Positions 24,008-32,481 of a DNA stretch of 64,000 nt are shown here, one piece after another. Source of the DNA: Streptomyces graminofaciens (lineage in GTDB: Bacteria; Actinomycetota; Actinomycetes; Streptomycetales; Streptomycetaceae); NCBI RefSeq assembly GCF_030294945.1, contig NZ_AP018448.1, positions 10,078,501-10,142,500 on the forward strand, given 5' to 3'. Position 1 is the first letter of the stretch. Each line of letters begins with the position of its first letter. Both the position numbers and the translations under genes were made by a program. The notes beneath the pieces were generated by a model. The model was not told where the DNA came from and made no database searches. It worked only from the letters and a program-made list of their open reading frames with translations.

Positions 24008-25234
24008 CATGCCTGGCCCGCTTCCGAGGTCCCCGCCCTGCCTGGTCAGGGCCGCGACCTGAGGATCCACGACACCGCGACCGGCGGTCCGGTCACCCTC
24101 GACCCCGGTCCCGTCGCCCGTCTCTACGTCTGCGGCATAACCCCGTACGACGCGACCCACATGGGTCACGCGGCGACCTACAACGCGTTCGACCTCGTGC
24201 AGCGCGTGTGGCTCGACACCAAGCGGCAGGTTCACTACGTCCAGAACGTGACGGACGTCGACGATCCGCTGCTGGAGCGGGCGGAGCGCGACGGCGTCGA
24301 CTGGGTGGCCCTCGCCGAGAAGGAGACCACCCTCTTCCGCGAGGACATGACCGCCCTGCGGATGCTGCCCCCGAAGCACTACATCGGCGCGGTCGAGGCC
24401 ATCCCCGGCATCGTCCCGCTCGTCGAACGGCTGCGCGACGCCGGTGCCGCGTACGAGCTCGACGGGGACATCTACTTCTCCGTCGAGGCCGATCCCCACT
24501 TCGGCAAGGTGTCCAACCTGGATGCCGCCGCGATGCGTTTGCTCTCCGCCGAGCGCGGCGGGGATCCGGACCGGGTCGGCAAGAAGAACCCGCTCGATCC
24601 GATGCTGTGGATGGCCGCCCGCGAGGGTGAGCCCAGTTGGGACGGCGGCTCGCTCGGGCGTGGTCGGCCCGGATGGCACATCGAGTGTGTCGCCATCGCC
24701 CTGGACCACCTGGGGATGGGCTTCGACGTGCAGGGCGGTGGCTCCGACCTCGCCTTCCCGCACCACGAGATGGGCGCCTCGCACGCCCAGGTGCTGACCG
24801 GCGAGTTCCCCATGGCCAAGGCGTACGTCCACGCCGGCATGGTCGCGCTCGACGGCGAGAAGATGTCGAAGTCCAAGGGCAACCTGGTCTTCGTCTCGCA
24901 GTTGCGCCGCGACGGGGTCGACCCGGCCGCCATACGGCTCGCACTGCTCTCCCACCACTACCGCGCCGACTGGGAGTGGACCGACCAGGTGCTGGCCGAC
25001 GCCGTCGCCCGGCTCGACCGGTGGCGTGCCGCCGTCTCCCGGCCGGACGGCCCGCCCGCCGAGGCACTGGTCGAGGAGATCCGTGAGGCGCTCTCCGACG
25101 ACCTGGACGCCCCCACCGCACTCGCCGCCGTCGACCGCTGGGCCGCGCTCCAGCAGGAGCGGGGCGGTACGGACGAGGGCGCGCCCGGTGTCGTCTCACG
25201 TGCCGTGGACGCCCTCCTCGGTGTGGCGCTCTAA
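24005..25234 (+). CDS. mshC: Cysteine--1-D-myo-inosityl 2-amino-2-deoxy-alpha-D-glucopyranoside ligase (mycothiol synthesis)
   Basis: ATP-dependent ligase joining cysteine to GlcN-inositol, the third step of mycothiol synthesis. It is a 409-residue relative of cysteinyl-tRNA synthetase: zinc Cys in [10 protein letters not shown], the class I signature [16 protein letters not shown] and [10 protein letters not shown] for zinc and substrate, and KMSKSKGN. The tRNA-binding anticodon domain of CysRS is missing, and the N-terminal [16 protein letters not shown] is MshC-typical. It follows DUF3090 and the SCO1664-type gene on the same strand but has its own leaderless promoter, and ends in a strong terminator. 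Confidence 0.97.
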   Translation: MHAWPASEVPALPGQGRDLRIHDTATGGPVTLDPGPVARLYVCGITPYDATHMGHAATYNAFDLVQRVWLDTKRQVHYVQNVTDVDDPLLERAERDGVDWVALAEKETTLFREDMTALRMLPPKHYIGAVEAIPGIVPLVERLRDAGAAYELDGDIYFSVEADPHFGKVSNLDAAAMRLLSAERGGDPDRVGKKNPLDPMLWMAAREGEPSWDGGSLGRGRPGWHIECVAIALDHLGMGFDVQGGGSDLAFPHHEMGASHAQVLTGEFPMAKAYVHAGMVALDGEKMSKSKGNLVFVSQLRRDGVDPAAIRLALLSHHYRADWEWTDQVLADAVARLDRWRAAVSRPDGPPAEALVEEIREALSDDLDAPTALAAVDRWAALQQERGGTDEGAPGVVSRAVDALLGVAL

Positions 25235-25305
25235 CAGCCGCGGCTCCGACCCGGTGCAGTAACGACTCTGCACAGGAGCCCCAAGGGGCACACGAGGTGA
25301 CAGAT

Positions 25306-25337
25306 GGGGCGCCTTCTCCTGACGGAGGAGGCGCCCC
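25306..25337 (+). terminator. Terminator of mshC
   Basis: A 14-bp perfect stem, GGGGCGCCTTCTCC (25306-25319) with 25324-25337 and a 4-base loop, is followed by TTCGT. It lies 71 bp past the mshC stop. Confidence 0.85.
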
Positions 25338-25385
25338 TTCGTCTTGCGGGCGTCACCGGCCGGGTGTGTGACGCGCGACGGTTCG

Positions 25386-25862
25386 TCAGCCCGTGATCAC
25401 CAGGGCCACGGTCGCGTCGTCGGAGAACCACGCGCGGACCTCGGGGCGCCCTCCCGCTGCGGCGAAGGCGGTGTGGACCGCGTGGCGGAGCCCGGGGGAC
25501 GGGTTGTCGAGGTCGCGCCAGCCGCCGGCCACGAACAGGCGGAGCCGCTGCGGGAGTCCACGGGGGGGTGAGCCGGAGGTGGAGGTCCTGGGTGCGGTCG
25601 GTGGCGCCGCGCACTGGGTGCAAGAGCGTGAGGTCGTGGACGTCGTCGTCGCCGCTAGCGAGGCCGCCCGGACTCGTTCCTCGCTGCCGAACAGCGGCTC
25701 CAGGGTGAGTTGTTCGCCGCCGAGGAACAGTTCAGCGCCGACAGGTCCGCGCCCGCCGCCGAGTGGACGCCGTCGGACCCGGCACGCAGCCGGGCCGTGG
25801 CGTGGGCTACGACGATCAGCTCCTGCTCGGCTCCTCGGTAGGTGAATCCTGTTCCGCACATC
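25386..25862 (-). pseudogene. Frameshifted remnant of an unidentified gene
   Basis: No single frame is convincing, but consecutive segments in three frames read like one protein. They are MCGTGFTYRGAEQELIVVAH (from ATG 25862), then VGAELFLGGEQLTLEPLFGS, then SGDDDVHDLTLLHPVRGATD, then LPQRLRLFVAGGWRDLDNPS through RPEVRAWFSDDATVALVITG to the stop at 25386. Frame changes fall in G/C runs, one at a run of six C near 25562-25568. I do not recognise the family. It could be true decay or sequencing errors in homopolymers; the product would be about 155 residues. Confidence 0.5.
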
Positions 25863-26073
25863 GGGGCACGACCCAAGGGTGCGATCCACCCTGAAGCCCA
25901 TGTCACGTCACAATCCGGCCAGGAGCTGTCGCGGTACTGTCAAAGCCCTGTTCATCGACTGTCGTGGGGCTGCGGAGGCGGTCGGCGTGTGATGGGGTGT
26001 CAGAGTCAGTTGCATCCTGGGCCGGCCGGGGTCGTCTGCGTCTGCCGGTCTCCTCCCATCGGAAGGACGAACA

Positions 26074-27093
26074 GTGGCACCCCCGCATCCGGAGTCCTCC
26101 TCCGCACGTCACGACTCGCTCTCCTTACCTCACCCCAATCGGAGAAGACTGCTCACGACAGGAGCCGCCGCCGTGGGCGCGCTGCTCGTGGGGTCGTCCG
26201 CCGAGGCCTCCACCGCGACTTCGGCAGCCGCCTCGGTGGCCGAGAAGACCTGGCCCGACCTGATCCCGCTCCCGGGCGGCTTCCGCCCCGAGGGCATAAC
26301 CATCGGCGGCGGCCCGTACGCCTACCTGGGCTCTCTCGGCGACGGCTCGATCTACCGCGCCGACCTGCGCACGGGCGAGGGCGGCATCATCTCAGCGGGC
26401 CCCGGTACGCCCTCCGTCGGGCTCAAACTCGACGGACGGGGGCGGTTGTTCGTCGCCGGACGCACGGGCGCCCGCGTGGTGGACGCCCGCACCGGTCGGA
26501 TACTCGCCTCGTACGTGCTCACGGCCAGGACGCCGACCTTCGCCAACGACGTCTTCCTCACCCCGCGCGCCGCCTGGTTCACCGACTCGTTCCAGCCGGC
26601 GCTCTACGCCCTGCCGCTGGGCCGGCGCGGTCAACTGCCGGACGCCGACGAGGTCGTGACGCTCACGCTGAGCGGTGACTGGACCCAGACGCCCGGCGAG
26701 GTCGTCAACGCCAACGGCATCACACGCACCCCGGACGGCAAGGCGCTCCTCGTCGTGCAGTCGGGCGTCGGCGGCCTCCACCGAGTCGACCCGAGGACGG
26801 GGGTGACCCGGCTCGTCGACCTCGGCGACGCGGGACCCCTCACCAACGGCGACGGTCTGCTGCTCCTCGGACGGCGCCTGTACGTCGTGCAGAACCGCCA
26901 GAACGCGATCGACGTGTTCAAGCTCGCCGAGAACGGCAGCAGCGGCGTTTTCGAGGGCCGCCTCACGGACTCCGACTTCGACGTCCCGACGACCGTGGCC
27001 GCGTACGGGAACCGCCTGTACCTGCCCAACGCGAGGTTCACGACCACCCCGACGCCTGACACGACGTACGCGGTTGTGGCTGTGGAGCGCTGA
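26074..27093 (+). CDS. Exported SMP-30/gluconolactonase-like beta-propeller protein
   Basis: A secreted protein of 339 residues. The N-terminus has HPNRRRLLTTGAAAVGALLVG, a twin-arginine-like signal (RRR followed by LLTTGAAA) with likely cleavage after SSAEA. The mature part shows repeating beta-propeller strands (IPLPGGFRPEGITIGGGPYA, SIYRADLRTGEGG, VNANGITRTPDGKALLVVQS, GLHRVDPRTGVTRLVDLGDA) as in SMP-30/YncE-type proteins. No catalytic activity can be assigned. GTG 26074 has GGAAGGA upstream. The 3' end, including the stop, is duplicated directly downstream. Confidence 0.85.
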   Translation: MAPPHPESSSARHDSLSLPHPNRRRLLTTGAAAVGALLVGSSAEASTATSAAASVAEKTWPDLIPLPGGFRPEGITIGGGPYAYLGSLGDGSIYRADLRTGEGGIISAGPGTPSVGLKLDGRGRLFVAGRTGARVVDARTGRILASYVLTARTPTFANDVFLTPRAAWFTDSFQPALYALPLGRRGQLPDADEVVTLTLSGDWTQTPGEVVNANGITRTPDGKALLVVQSGVGGLHRVDPRTGVTRLVDLGDAGPLTNGDGLLLLGRRLYVVQNRQNAIDVFKLAENGSSGVFEGRLTDSDFDVPTTVAAYGNRLYLPNARFTTTPTPDTTYAVVAVER

Positions 27094-27129
27094 CGCGACG
27101 TACGCGGTTGTGGCTGTGGAGCGCTGACG
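27062..27129 (+). repeat. 34-bp tandem duplication over a stop codon
   Basis: The 34 bp at 27062-27095, beginning CGACGTACGCGGTTGTGGCT and including the TGA stop of the beta-propeller gene, is repeated perfectly at 27096-27129. The unit is not a multiple of three. Confidence 0.95.
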
Positions 27130-27171
27130 CTAGGGGGCTGCTCGGAGACGCCCTGTAGACGCCGGTCCAAT

Positions 27172-27240
27172 CCCCGCGCCCTGTTTCAGGGGCGCGGGGC
27201 TGTGCCCGACATGCGGCTCCGGCGCGTGGGCGCGATCAAC
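27172..27240. repeat. Dispersed intergenic repeat, variant copy, containing a terminator hairpin
   Basis: CCCCGCGCCC (27172-27181) pairs with GGGCGCGGGG (27190-27199) to form a hairpin between the convergent beta-propeller and PAC2 genes. From 27189 the sequence continues as GGGGCGCGGGGCTGTG and TGCGGCTCC-GCGTGGGCGCG, a second widespread Streptomyces intergenic repeat as I remember it. Confidence 0.6.
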
Positions 27241-27262
27241 CGCATCGAACCTGCGGTGACCC

Positions 27263-28255
27263 TCAGTCCTCCGATGAATCTTCTTCATCAACCTCAGGCT
27301 TGGGCGGCTTGGGAGGTCGGGCACGGCCACTGGGGTTGTCCTTCGGATTCCACATGCCGGACGCCGTGTCACCCCCGTCGGCCGTGGCGTGCCCCCCGGC
27401 CTGACCGGCGGGGCCTCCGTCCCGCCGCCGCAGGTACCGCTCGAACTCGCGGGCGATCGCCTCGCCCGACGCCTCCGGCAGCTCGGCCGTGTCCCGGGCC
27501 TCCTCCAGCGTCTGGACGTACTCGGCGACCTCGCTGTCCTCCGCCGCCAGCTGATCCACTCCGACCTGCCAGGCGCGCGCGTCCTCGGGCAGCTCGCCCA
27601 GCGGGATGCGGACGTCGATCAGGTCCTCCAGGCGGTTCAGGAGGGCCAGTGTGGCCTTCGGATTGGGCGGCTGCGAGACGTAGTGCGGCACGGCGGCCCA
27701 CAGCGACACCGCAGGGACGCCCGCGTGCGTGCACGCCTCCTGGAGGATGCCGACGATGCCCGTGGGGCCCTCGTACTTGGTCTCCTCCAGATCCATCCGC
27801 TGGGCCAGGTCCGGGTCCGACGTGACTCCGCTGACCGGGACCGGACGCGTGTGCGGGGTGTCCCCGAGCAGGGCACCCAGGATGACCACCAGCTCCACGC
27901 CCAGCTCATGGGCGAAGCCCAGCAGCTCGTTGCAGAACGAGCGCCATCGCATCGACGGTTCGATGCCCCGGACGAGTACGAGATCGCGGGGCTTGTCGCC
28001 GCCGACCCTGACCACCGACAACCTTGTCGTCGGCCAGGTGATCTTCCGTACGCCGCCGTCCAGCCACACGGTGGGGCGGTTCACCTGGAAGTCGTAGTAG
28101 TCCTCGGCGTCCAGCGCCGCGAAGACCTCGCCCTTCCATTCCCTGTCCAGATGCGCGACCGCGGTGGAGGCGGCGTCGCCGGCGTCGTTCCAGCCCTCGA
28201 ACGCGGCCACCATGACCGGGTCGATCAGCTCGGGAACCCCCTCGAGCTCGATCAC
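27263..28255 (-). CDS. PAC2 family protein (proteasome assembly chaperone-like)
   Basis: A 330-residue cytosolic protein. It begins VIELEGVPELIDPVMVAAFEGWNDAGDAAS, the PAC2 signature, and continues with VNRPTVWLDGGVRKITWPTT and GVELVVILGALLGDTPHTRPVPV. PAC2 proteins in actinobacteria resemble eukaryotic proteasome assembly chaperones; their bacterial role is unsettled. The last 60 residues are a Gly/Pro/acidic tail (ending PEVDEEDSSED), probably disordered. GTG 28255 has GGAAGGAGG 8 bases upstream. Confidence 0.9.
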   Translation of the reverse strand: MIELEGVPELIDPVMVAAFEGWNDAGDAASTAVAHLDREWKGEVFAALDAEDYYDFQVNRPTVWLDGGVRKITWPTTRLSVVRVGGDKPRDLVLVRGIEPSMRWRSFCNELLGFAHELGVELVVILGALLGDTPHTRPVPVSGVTSDPDLAQRMDLEETKYEGPTGIVGILQEACTHAGVPAVSLWAAVPHYVSQPPNPKATLALLNRLEDLIDVRIPLGELPEDARAWQVGVDQLAAEDSEVAEYVQTLEEARDTAELPEASGEAIAREFERYLRRRDGGPAGQAGGHATADGGDTASGMWNPKDNPSGRARPPKPPKPEVDEEDSSED

Positions 28256-28714
28256 CCAGTGCCTCCTTCCGACGTGCCCTCCAGTACGCCTCAACCTTAC
28301 GGCGTGCCAAGGGGGCATCCGCAGCCCCCTTGCACGGGGGAGTGAACGGATCACTGCCCCGTAAGGCCCCCTCAAACACCCGTCGGTCATCCGAGCTGCG
28401 CGTGATCAACTTCCTCGGGTGGCCTGGACATTGTCCGCCACTCACGCTGGGCAGCGGATGACCGCCAAAGGTCCGATGTTCAACGTGACCCGGCGGCACG
28501 CGGTTCGGCGAGAGAAGGGGCACGCGTGGACGAGTCCGGCATCGAGTGGGCCACGTGCCGTGATCGTGGCTCCCCGGGACACCGGCGCGATCGCCGAGAT
28601 GCTGAACTCGGCGTTGTGCGCCGGATCACGGACGAGGGGCGTGGCGCGGTGATCGTCTCCCGCGACGCGGGGCAGCGGATGGGTGGGCGGGGTGGGTGGG
28701 GTACGGGGTTGTCT

Positions 28715-28745
28715 GTGGTTGCTCGCGCAGTTCCCCGCGCCCCTG
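28715..28745 (-). repeat. Dispersed Streptomyces intergenic repeat, copy 3
   Basis: Read on the minus strand this is GGGGCGCGGGGAACTGCGCG followed by AGCAACCAC, the commonest form of the repeat also seen at 23831. It abuts the regulator's terminator. Confidence 0.6.
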
Positions 28746-28750
28746 AGGGG

Positions 28751-28791
28751 ACGGCCCCTGCGCCCCGGTCCTTTCAGGGCGCGGGGGCCGT
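28751..28791 (-). terminator. Terminator of the FadR-type regulator gene
   Basis: A 15-bp stem with one wobble, ACGGCCCCTGCGCCC (28751-28765) with 28777-28791, lies 12 bp past the regulator's stop codon. Confidence 0.75.
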
Positions 28792-28803
28792 CACCGCCCG
28801 GTG

Positions 28804-29475
28804 TCACAGCGATGACCGCAGCCACTGCTCCACGCTCGCGATATGCACCGTCGCCCACGACCGCGCCGCCTCCGCGTCGCGGTCGCGCAGCGCGGCGAGA
28901 ATGGCCCGGTGCTCGTGCAGCGTGCGGCTGACCGCGTCCTCCTGGGTCAGGCCGCGCCAGATTCGCGCCCGGGTCGTGGGGCCGGAGAGGCCGTCGAGGA
29001 GGGAGCAGAGCACCGAGTTGCCGGAGCTCTGCACGATGCCCCTGTGGAACTCCAGATCGCAGGCGACCAGCTCCTCCACCGACGGCTCGGCACCCAGCTT
29101 GTCCAACTGGGCGCTCAACGCGTCCAGCTGCTGCTCGCTGATCTTCAGGGCGGCCATCGCCGTGGCCGCCGGTTCCAGGATGCGGCGCACGGCGAGGAAC
29201 TCCAGGACCGTGTCGTCGCGGTGGAAGTCGACGACGAAGCTCATCGCCTCCAGGAGGAGTTGGGGGTCCAGGCTGGTCACATAGGTGCCGTCGCCCTGTC
29301 GTACGTCCAGGATGCGGATCAACGACAGGGCGCGGACCGCCTCCCGCAGGGAGTTGCGGGACAGCCCGAGGTCGGCGGCCAGTTCGCTCTCCTTGGGGAG
29401 ACGGTCGCCGGGGCGCAGCGCGCCGGAGACGATCATGTCCTTGATCTTCTCGATCGCCTCGTCGGTCACTGCCAT
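28804..29475 (-). CDS. FadR-type (FCD) GntR regulator
   Basis: DNA-binding regulator of 223 residues. The winged helix is residues about 1-70 (IVSGALRPGDRLPKESELAADLGLSRNSLREAVRAL, QGDGTYVTSL). The FCD effector domain has FLAVRRILEPAAT, ELVACDLEFHRGIVQSSGN and a late HEHRAILAALRDRD; the Asp and His residues are the usual metal ligands. It follows the deaminase gene by 68 bp in the same direction, with a palindromic operator just before its start. It is the best candidate regulator of the nucleoside-salvage operon upstream, but the ligand is unknown. Confidence 0.9.
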   Translation of the reverse strand: MAVTDEAIEKIKDMIVSGALRPGDRLPKESELAADLGLSRNSLREAVRALSLIRILDVRQGDGTYVTSLDPQLLLEAMSFVVDFHRDDTVLEFLAVRRILEPAATAMAALKISEQQLDALSAQLDKLGAEPSVEELVACDLEFHRGIVQSSGNSVLCSLLDGLSGPTTRARIWRGLTQEDAVSRTLHEHRAILAALRDRDAEAARSWATVHIASVEQWLRSSL

Positions 29476-29507
29476 GGCGGGGCCTCCCTGTAGCTTCGGA
29501 ACGGCTC

Positions 29508-29522
29508 AGACATCCGATGTCT
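29508..29522. promoter_or_regulatory. Palindromic operator upstream of the FadR-type regulator
   Basis: AGACATCCGATGTCT is a perfect 7-bp inverted repeat around one central base. It ends 33 bp upstream of the regulator's ATG and lies between the deaminase stop and the regulator. Size and symmetry fit FadR/FCD operators; autoregulation is inferred. I did not find a second perfect copy at the other island promoters. Confidence 0.7.
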
Positions 29523-29543
29523 CATGTCATTATGGGGGCAGGA

Positions 29544-30842
29544 TCAGGCAAAAGTTTCCAGGTCGGCCAGGACAGCCGCCTCGTCCAGCGTGGTCAGTGT
29601 GCGGTTTCGCATCAGAACTCGCCCCTCGACCACCGTGTCCCTCACGTCCGCCGAGTGCGCCGCGTACGCGAGCGTCGACCACGGGTCGTGCAGGGGCCTG
29701 ACATGGGGGCCGCCCAGGTCGAGCACGATCAGGTCGGCCCGCTTGCCCGGCTCCAGGGAGCCCAGGTGATCGGCGAGGCCCAGCGCGCGGGCGCCCTCGA
29801 TCGTCGCCATGCGTACGGCCTGCTCGGCGCCGACCGCCGTGGGGTCACCGGCCGCCTTGTGGACCAGCGCGGCCTGCCGTACGGCACCCAGTACGTCCAG
29901 GCTGTTGGAGCTGACCGCCCCGTCCGTGCCGAGCCCGACCGTCACGCCCGCGCTCAGCAGCCGGGGCACAGGAGCGATCCCGCAGCCCAGCTTCAGGTTG
30001 GACACCGGGCAGTGCGCGACCGAGGTACCGGTACGGGCCAGCGCCGCGATCTCCGGGCCGGTCAGGTCCACGGCATGGGCGAGCAGCAGATCGGGCCCCA
30101 GCAGGCCGAGGGAGTCGAGCAGCTCCACGGGGCGCTTGCCGTGGCGGACCTCCACCGTGGCCACCTCGGTGGCGTTCTCCGCCGCGTGGATGTGCAGCAG
30201 CGCCCCGAACTCGCGGGCGAGCGCGGCTATGTCGACCAGCTGGTCCGGATTGAGCGTGTACGCGGAGTGCGCGAAGAGGACCGGGCGGGTGCCCGGCTTG
30301 TGGGAGCGGTCGGCGAGGTCGCGTCGCGCCCACTCCAGCCGCTCCTCGTACTCCCGTCCGTCGGGCGAGTCCGGTACGTCCATGAAGGTCGGGCCCGTGT
30401 GCAGCCGCCAGCCAGTCTCTCGTGCGACCCGCTCGGCCGCCTCGTGGTACCAGTACATGTCGAGCGCGGACGTCACCCCGGCCCGCAGGCTCTCGGCGAT
30501 CGCGGCCCGCACGCCCGCCGCCACGTTCTTCGGCGACAGCAGCTCGGCCTCCCACCTGAGCACCCGCTCCAGGAAGCCCTGGAGGGTGACGTCGTCCGCG
30601 CGACCGCGCAGCAGCGTCATCGCCAGATGGGTGTGGGTGTTGACGAGCCCGGGGAGGACGAGACAGCCCTCGGCGTCGATGGTCTCCGCCGCCGTGTAGG
30701 TCGTACGGAGGTTCTCCGAGGGGCCGACCGCGATGATCTCGCCGTCGTGCACGGCAACTGCCCCGTCCCGTACGACGGTTCCGGCCTCGTCGACCGTCAG
30801 GACGTCACCGCCGTGGACCAGCAGATCGACGTACTCGCTCAC
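29544..30842 (-). CDS. Amidohydrolase of the MTA/SAH deaminase type
   Basis: Metal-dependent deaminase of 432 residues (TIM barrel, COG0402 type). Metal ligands are visible: LVNTHTHLAMTLLRGRADD, LLHIHAAENATEV, LLLAHAVDL and LGTDGAVSSNSLDV. The stretch SNLKLGCGIAPVPRLLSAGV is characteristic of 5-methylthioadenosine/S-adenosylhomocysteine deaminases, which convert MTA to methylthioinosine or SAH to inosylhomocysteine. Start GTG 30842 overlaps the stop of the nucleoside phosphorylase gene (GTGA). With that phosphorylase it could convert MTA to methylthioribose-1-phosphate and hypoxanthine, delivering the MtnA substrate. Other purine deaminase specificities cannot be excluded. Confidence 0.75.
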   Translation of the reverse strand: MSEYVDLLVHGGDVLTVDEAGTVVRDGAVAVHDGEIIAVGPSENLRTTYTAAETIDAEGCLVLPGLVNTHTHLAMTLLRGRADDVTLQGFLERVLRWEAELLSPKNVAAGVRAAIAESLRAGVTSALDMYWYHEAAERVARETGWRLHTGPTFMDVPDSPDGREYEERLEWARRDLADRSHKPGTRPVLFAHSAYTLNPDQLVDIAALAREFGALLHIHAAENATEVATVEVRHGKRPVELLDSLGLLGPDLLLAHAVDLTGPEIAALARTGTSVAHCPVSNLKLGCGIAPVPRLLSAGVTVGLGTDGAVSSNSLDVLGAVRQAALVHKAAGDPTAVGAEQAVRMATIEGARALGLADHLGSLEPGKRADLIVLDLGGPHVRPLHDPWSTLAYAAHSADVRDTVVEGRVLMRNRTLTTLDEAAVLADLETFA

Positions 30843-31600
30843 GCCAGGTCCCCCTCGAACTCCTCCGCCAGCAGCCGCAGCGCCTCCAGCGACACGACCG
30901 CCCCGCGCTCCACGCCCAGCGCGACGACCTCGCGGTGCGGGTCGTAGCCGCCGGTGGCCTCCTCGTCGACGAGTTCGTCGGCGTTCGCGCCGTCCACGAC
31001 CAGCACCCCGCCCGCGACCAGACCGCGCAGCGACGCCGTCACGTACAGTGCGGACAGCTCCATCTCGATGGCCGCGAGCCCGGCACGGTCGTACGCGTCG
31101 AGCGGGATCAGCCCGGGCTGGAAGGCCGCCCGTGTCCATACGATGCCCCGGTGGTGCGGGGCGCCCGCCTCACGGGCCGCGCGCTGGAGCGCGAAGACCG
31201 TCTCGGGGGCGGCGACCGCCGGGTACTCGGGCGGCAGCAGTTGCTGGGTCACGCCGTCGTCGCGTACGGCCGCCTCCGCGATGACGAGGTCGCCGTCGCC
31301 GATCCCGGGCTTCATCGCACCCGCCGTGCCGAACCGCAGGAAGGTGCGCACCCCCGCGTCCGCCAGCTCCTGGAACAGCAGGATCGCGCCGGGCCCGCCC
31401 ACCCCGTGCGAGGCGACGACCACCGGCACACCCTTCCAACTCCCGCTGAACACACGGTATTCGCGGTGGTACGACACCTCCTCGGCCCCGTCCAGCAGCG
31501 CGGCGACGGCCGCGGCGCGCGCCGGGTCACCGACGACCACGGCTCGCGGGGGCAGCCCGGTGCGGGGTATTCGGGTGATCGGCAACAGGTCTTTCGTCAT
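30839..31600 (-). CDS. Nucleoside phosphorylase, NP-I family
   Basis: A phosphorolytic nucleosidase of 253 residues. NP-I motifs: VVVGDPARAAAVA (phosphate loop), VVASHGVGGPGAILLFQEL, FLRFGTAGAMKPGIGDGDLV, and AIEMELSALYVTA with the ribose-binding MxE. The sequence resembles uridine phosphorylase and hexameric purine nucleoside phosphorylases, so base specificity is open. It is translated in overlap with both neighbours (ATGA with the permease at 31597-31600 and GTGA with the deaminase). In this setting methylthioinosine or inosine is the attractive substrate; that is inference. Confidence 0.85.
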   Translation of the reverse strand: MTKDLLPITRIPRTGLPPRAVVVGDPARAAAVAALLDGAEEVSYHREYRVFSGSWKGVPVVVASHGVGGPGAILLFQELADAGVRTFLRFGTAGAMKPGIGDGDLVIAEAAVRDDGVTQQLLPPEYPAVAAPETVFALQRAAREAGAPHHRGIVWTRAAFQPGLIPLDAYDRAGLAAIEMELSALYVTASLRGLVAGGVLVVDGANADELVDEEATGGYDPHREVVALGVERGAVVSLEALRLLAEEFEGDLA

Positions 31601-32481
31601 GCGGTGACTCCAGTGCTGTCGGTGCGGTCCGTACGACTCGTACGGCGACGGCGGCGGGCCGTCGTCAGGAAGAGGGCGCCGAGCGTGACGACGTACGGCG
31701 CGGCGTCCGTCGCCTGCTGCGGCAGGCCGAGCCCCTGCAGGCGGAAGCCCGCGGCCTCGGCGATGCCGAAGAGCAGCGCGGCGAGCAGGACACCGAGCGG
31801 CAGCGCGCGGCCGAGCATCACCGCGACCACGGCGATCCAGCCCCGGCCCGCGGTCATGTTCTCGGAGAACAACGTGACGTTGCCGAGCGCGAGTTGGGCC
31901 CCCGCGAGCCCGCACAGCACACCCGACACGAGCACCGCCGCGTACTTGTACTTCGCCGGGCTCACCCCGAGCGTGGCCGCCGCGTCCGGCGCCTCGCCGA
32001 CCCCGCGCAGCCTGAGCCCCCACACATGGCGGGACAGCGCCAGCGCGGCGACCCCGACCGCCGCCCACGCCAGATACGCGAGCGGGGAGAGGCCGCCGAT
32101 CAGGGGCAGCCCGGCGAGTGACGGATCGTCAAAAGTGCCCTGCACACCGAAGATCGTACGGAGGAGGAAGCTGGTCAGGCCCACCGCCAGGAGGTTCATG
32201 GCGATTCCGAGCACCACCGCGTCCCCGCGCAGGGTCACCGCGCCGACGGCCAGGACGAGCGAGTACGCGGCGGCGGCGAGGGCGGCGGCCAGGACGCCGA
32301 GCCAGGGGCTGCCGGTGAACCAGCTGGTCGTCACGGCCGTGAAGCAGCCCAGCAGCATCATGCCCTCGAGGCCGATGTTGAAGACGCCCGCGCGTTCGCA
32401 CAGGGCGCCGCCGAGCGCGGCCAGCAGGATGGGGGTGAGAGCGCGCAGCGCGGACATCGGGAGATCGGTGTCGAAGAACAT
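31597..32481 (-). CDS. ABC transporter permease, nucleoside/BMP type (second subunit)
   Basis: A membrane subunit of 294 residues with about eight hydrophobic helices. It has the BPD_transp_2 signature ERAGVFNIGLEGMMLLGCFTA near the N-terminus and GLRLRGVGEAPDAAATLGVS in the coupling loop, as in YufQ/NupQ nucleoside permeases. ATG 32481 overlaps the stop of the first permease. The C-terminus is arginine-rich. It works with the ATPase, the first permease and the BMP lipoprotein to import nucleosides. Confidence 0.92.
   Translation of the reverse strand: MFFDTDLPMSALRALTPILLAALGGALCERAGVFNIGLEGMMLLGCFTAVTTSWFTGSPWLGVLAAALAAAAYSLVLAVGAVTLRGDAVVLGIAMNLLAVGLTSFLLRTIFGVQGTFDDPSLAGLPLIGGLSPLAYLAWAAVGVAALALSRHVWGLRLRGVGEAPDAAATLGVSPAKYKYAAVLVSGVLCGLAGAQLALGNVTLFSENMTAGRGWIAVVAVMLGRALPLGVLLAALLFGIAEAAGFRLQGLGLPQQATDAAPYVVTLGALFLTTARRRRRTSRTDRTDSTGVTA

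Larger units (their letters stand above)
28256..28803. other. 548-bp intergenic region
   Basis: It lies between the PAC2 start and the end of the downstream regulator gene, both on the minus strand, so it holds the PAC2 promoter and the regulator's terminator. It contains a dispersed repeat copy at 28715-28745 and the terminator at 28751-28791. A short plus-strand frame around 28560-28620 (PRAVIVAPRDTGAIAEMLNS) looks protein-like but I cannot support a gene. Confidence 0.5.

Noticed and set aside
28419..28652. Small plus-strand gene containing PRAVIVAPRDTGAIAEMLNS
   Set aside because: Protein-like for about 20 residues only, no ribosome site, no clear start and overlapping the PAC2 promoter area; not enough to call even a pseudogene.
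29544..30842. Annotation as 8-oxoguanine or cytosine deaminase
   Set aside because: The SNLKLGCGIAPVP block and neighbourhood fit the MTA/SAH deaminase group better, though specificity is not proven.
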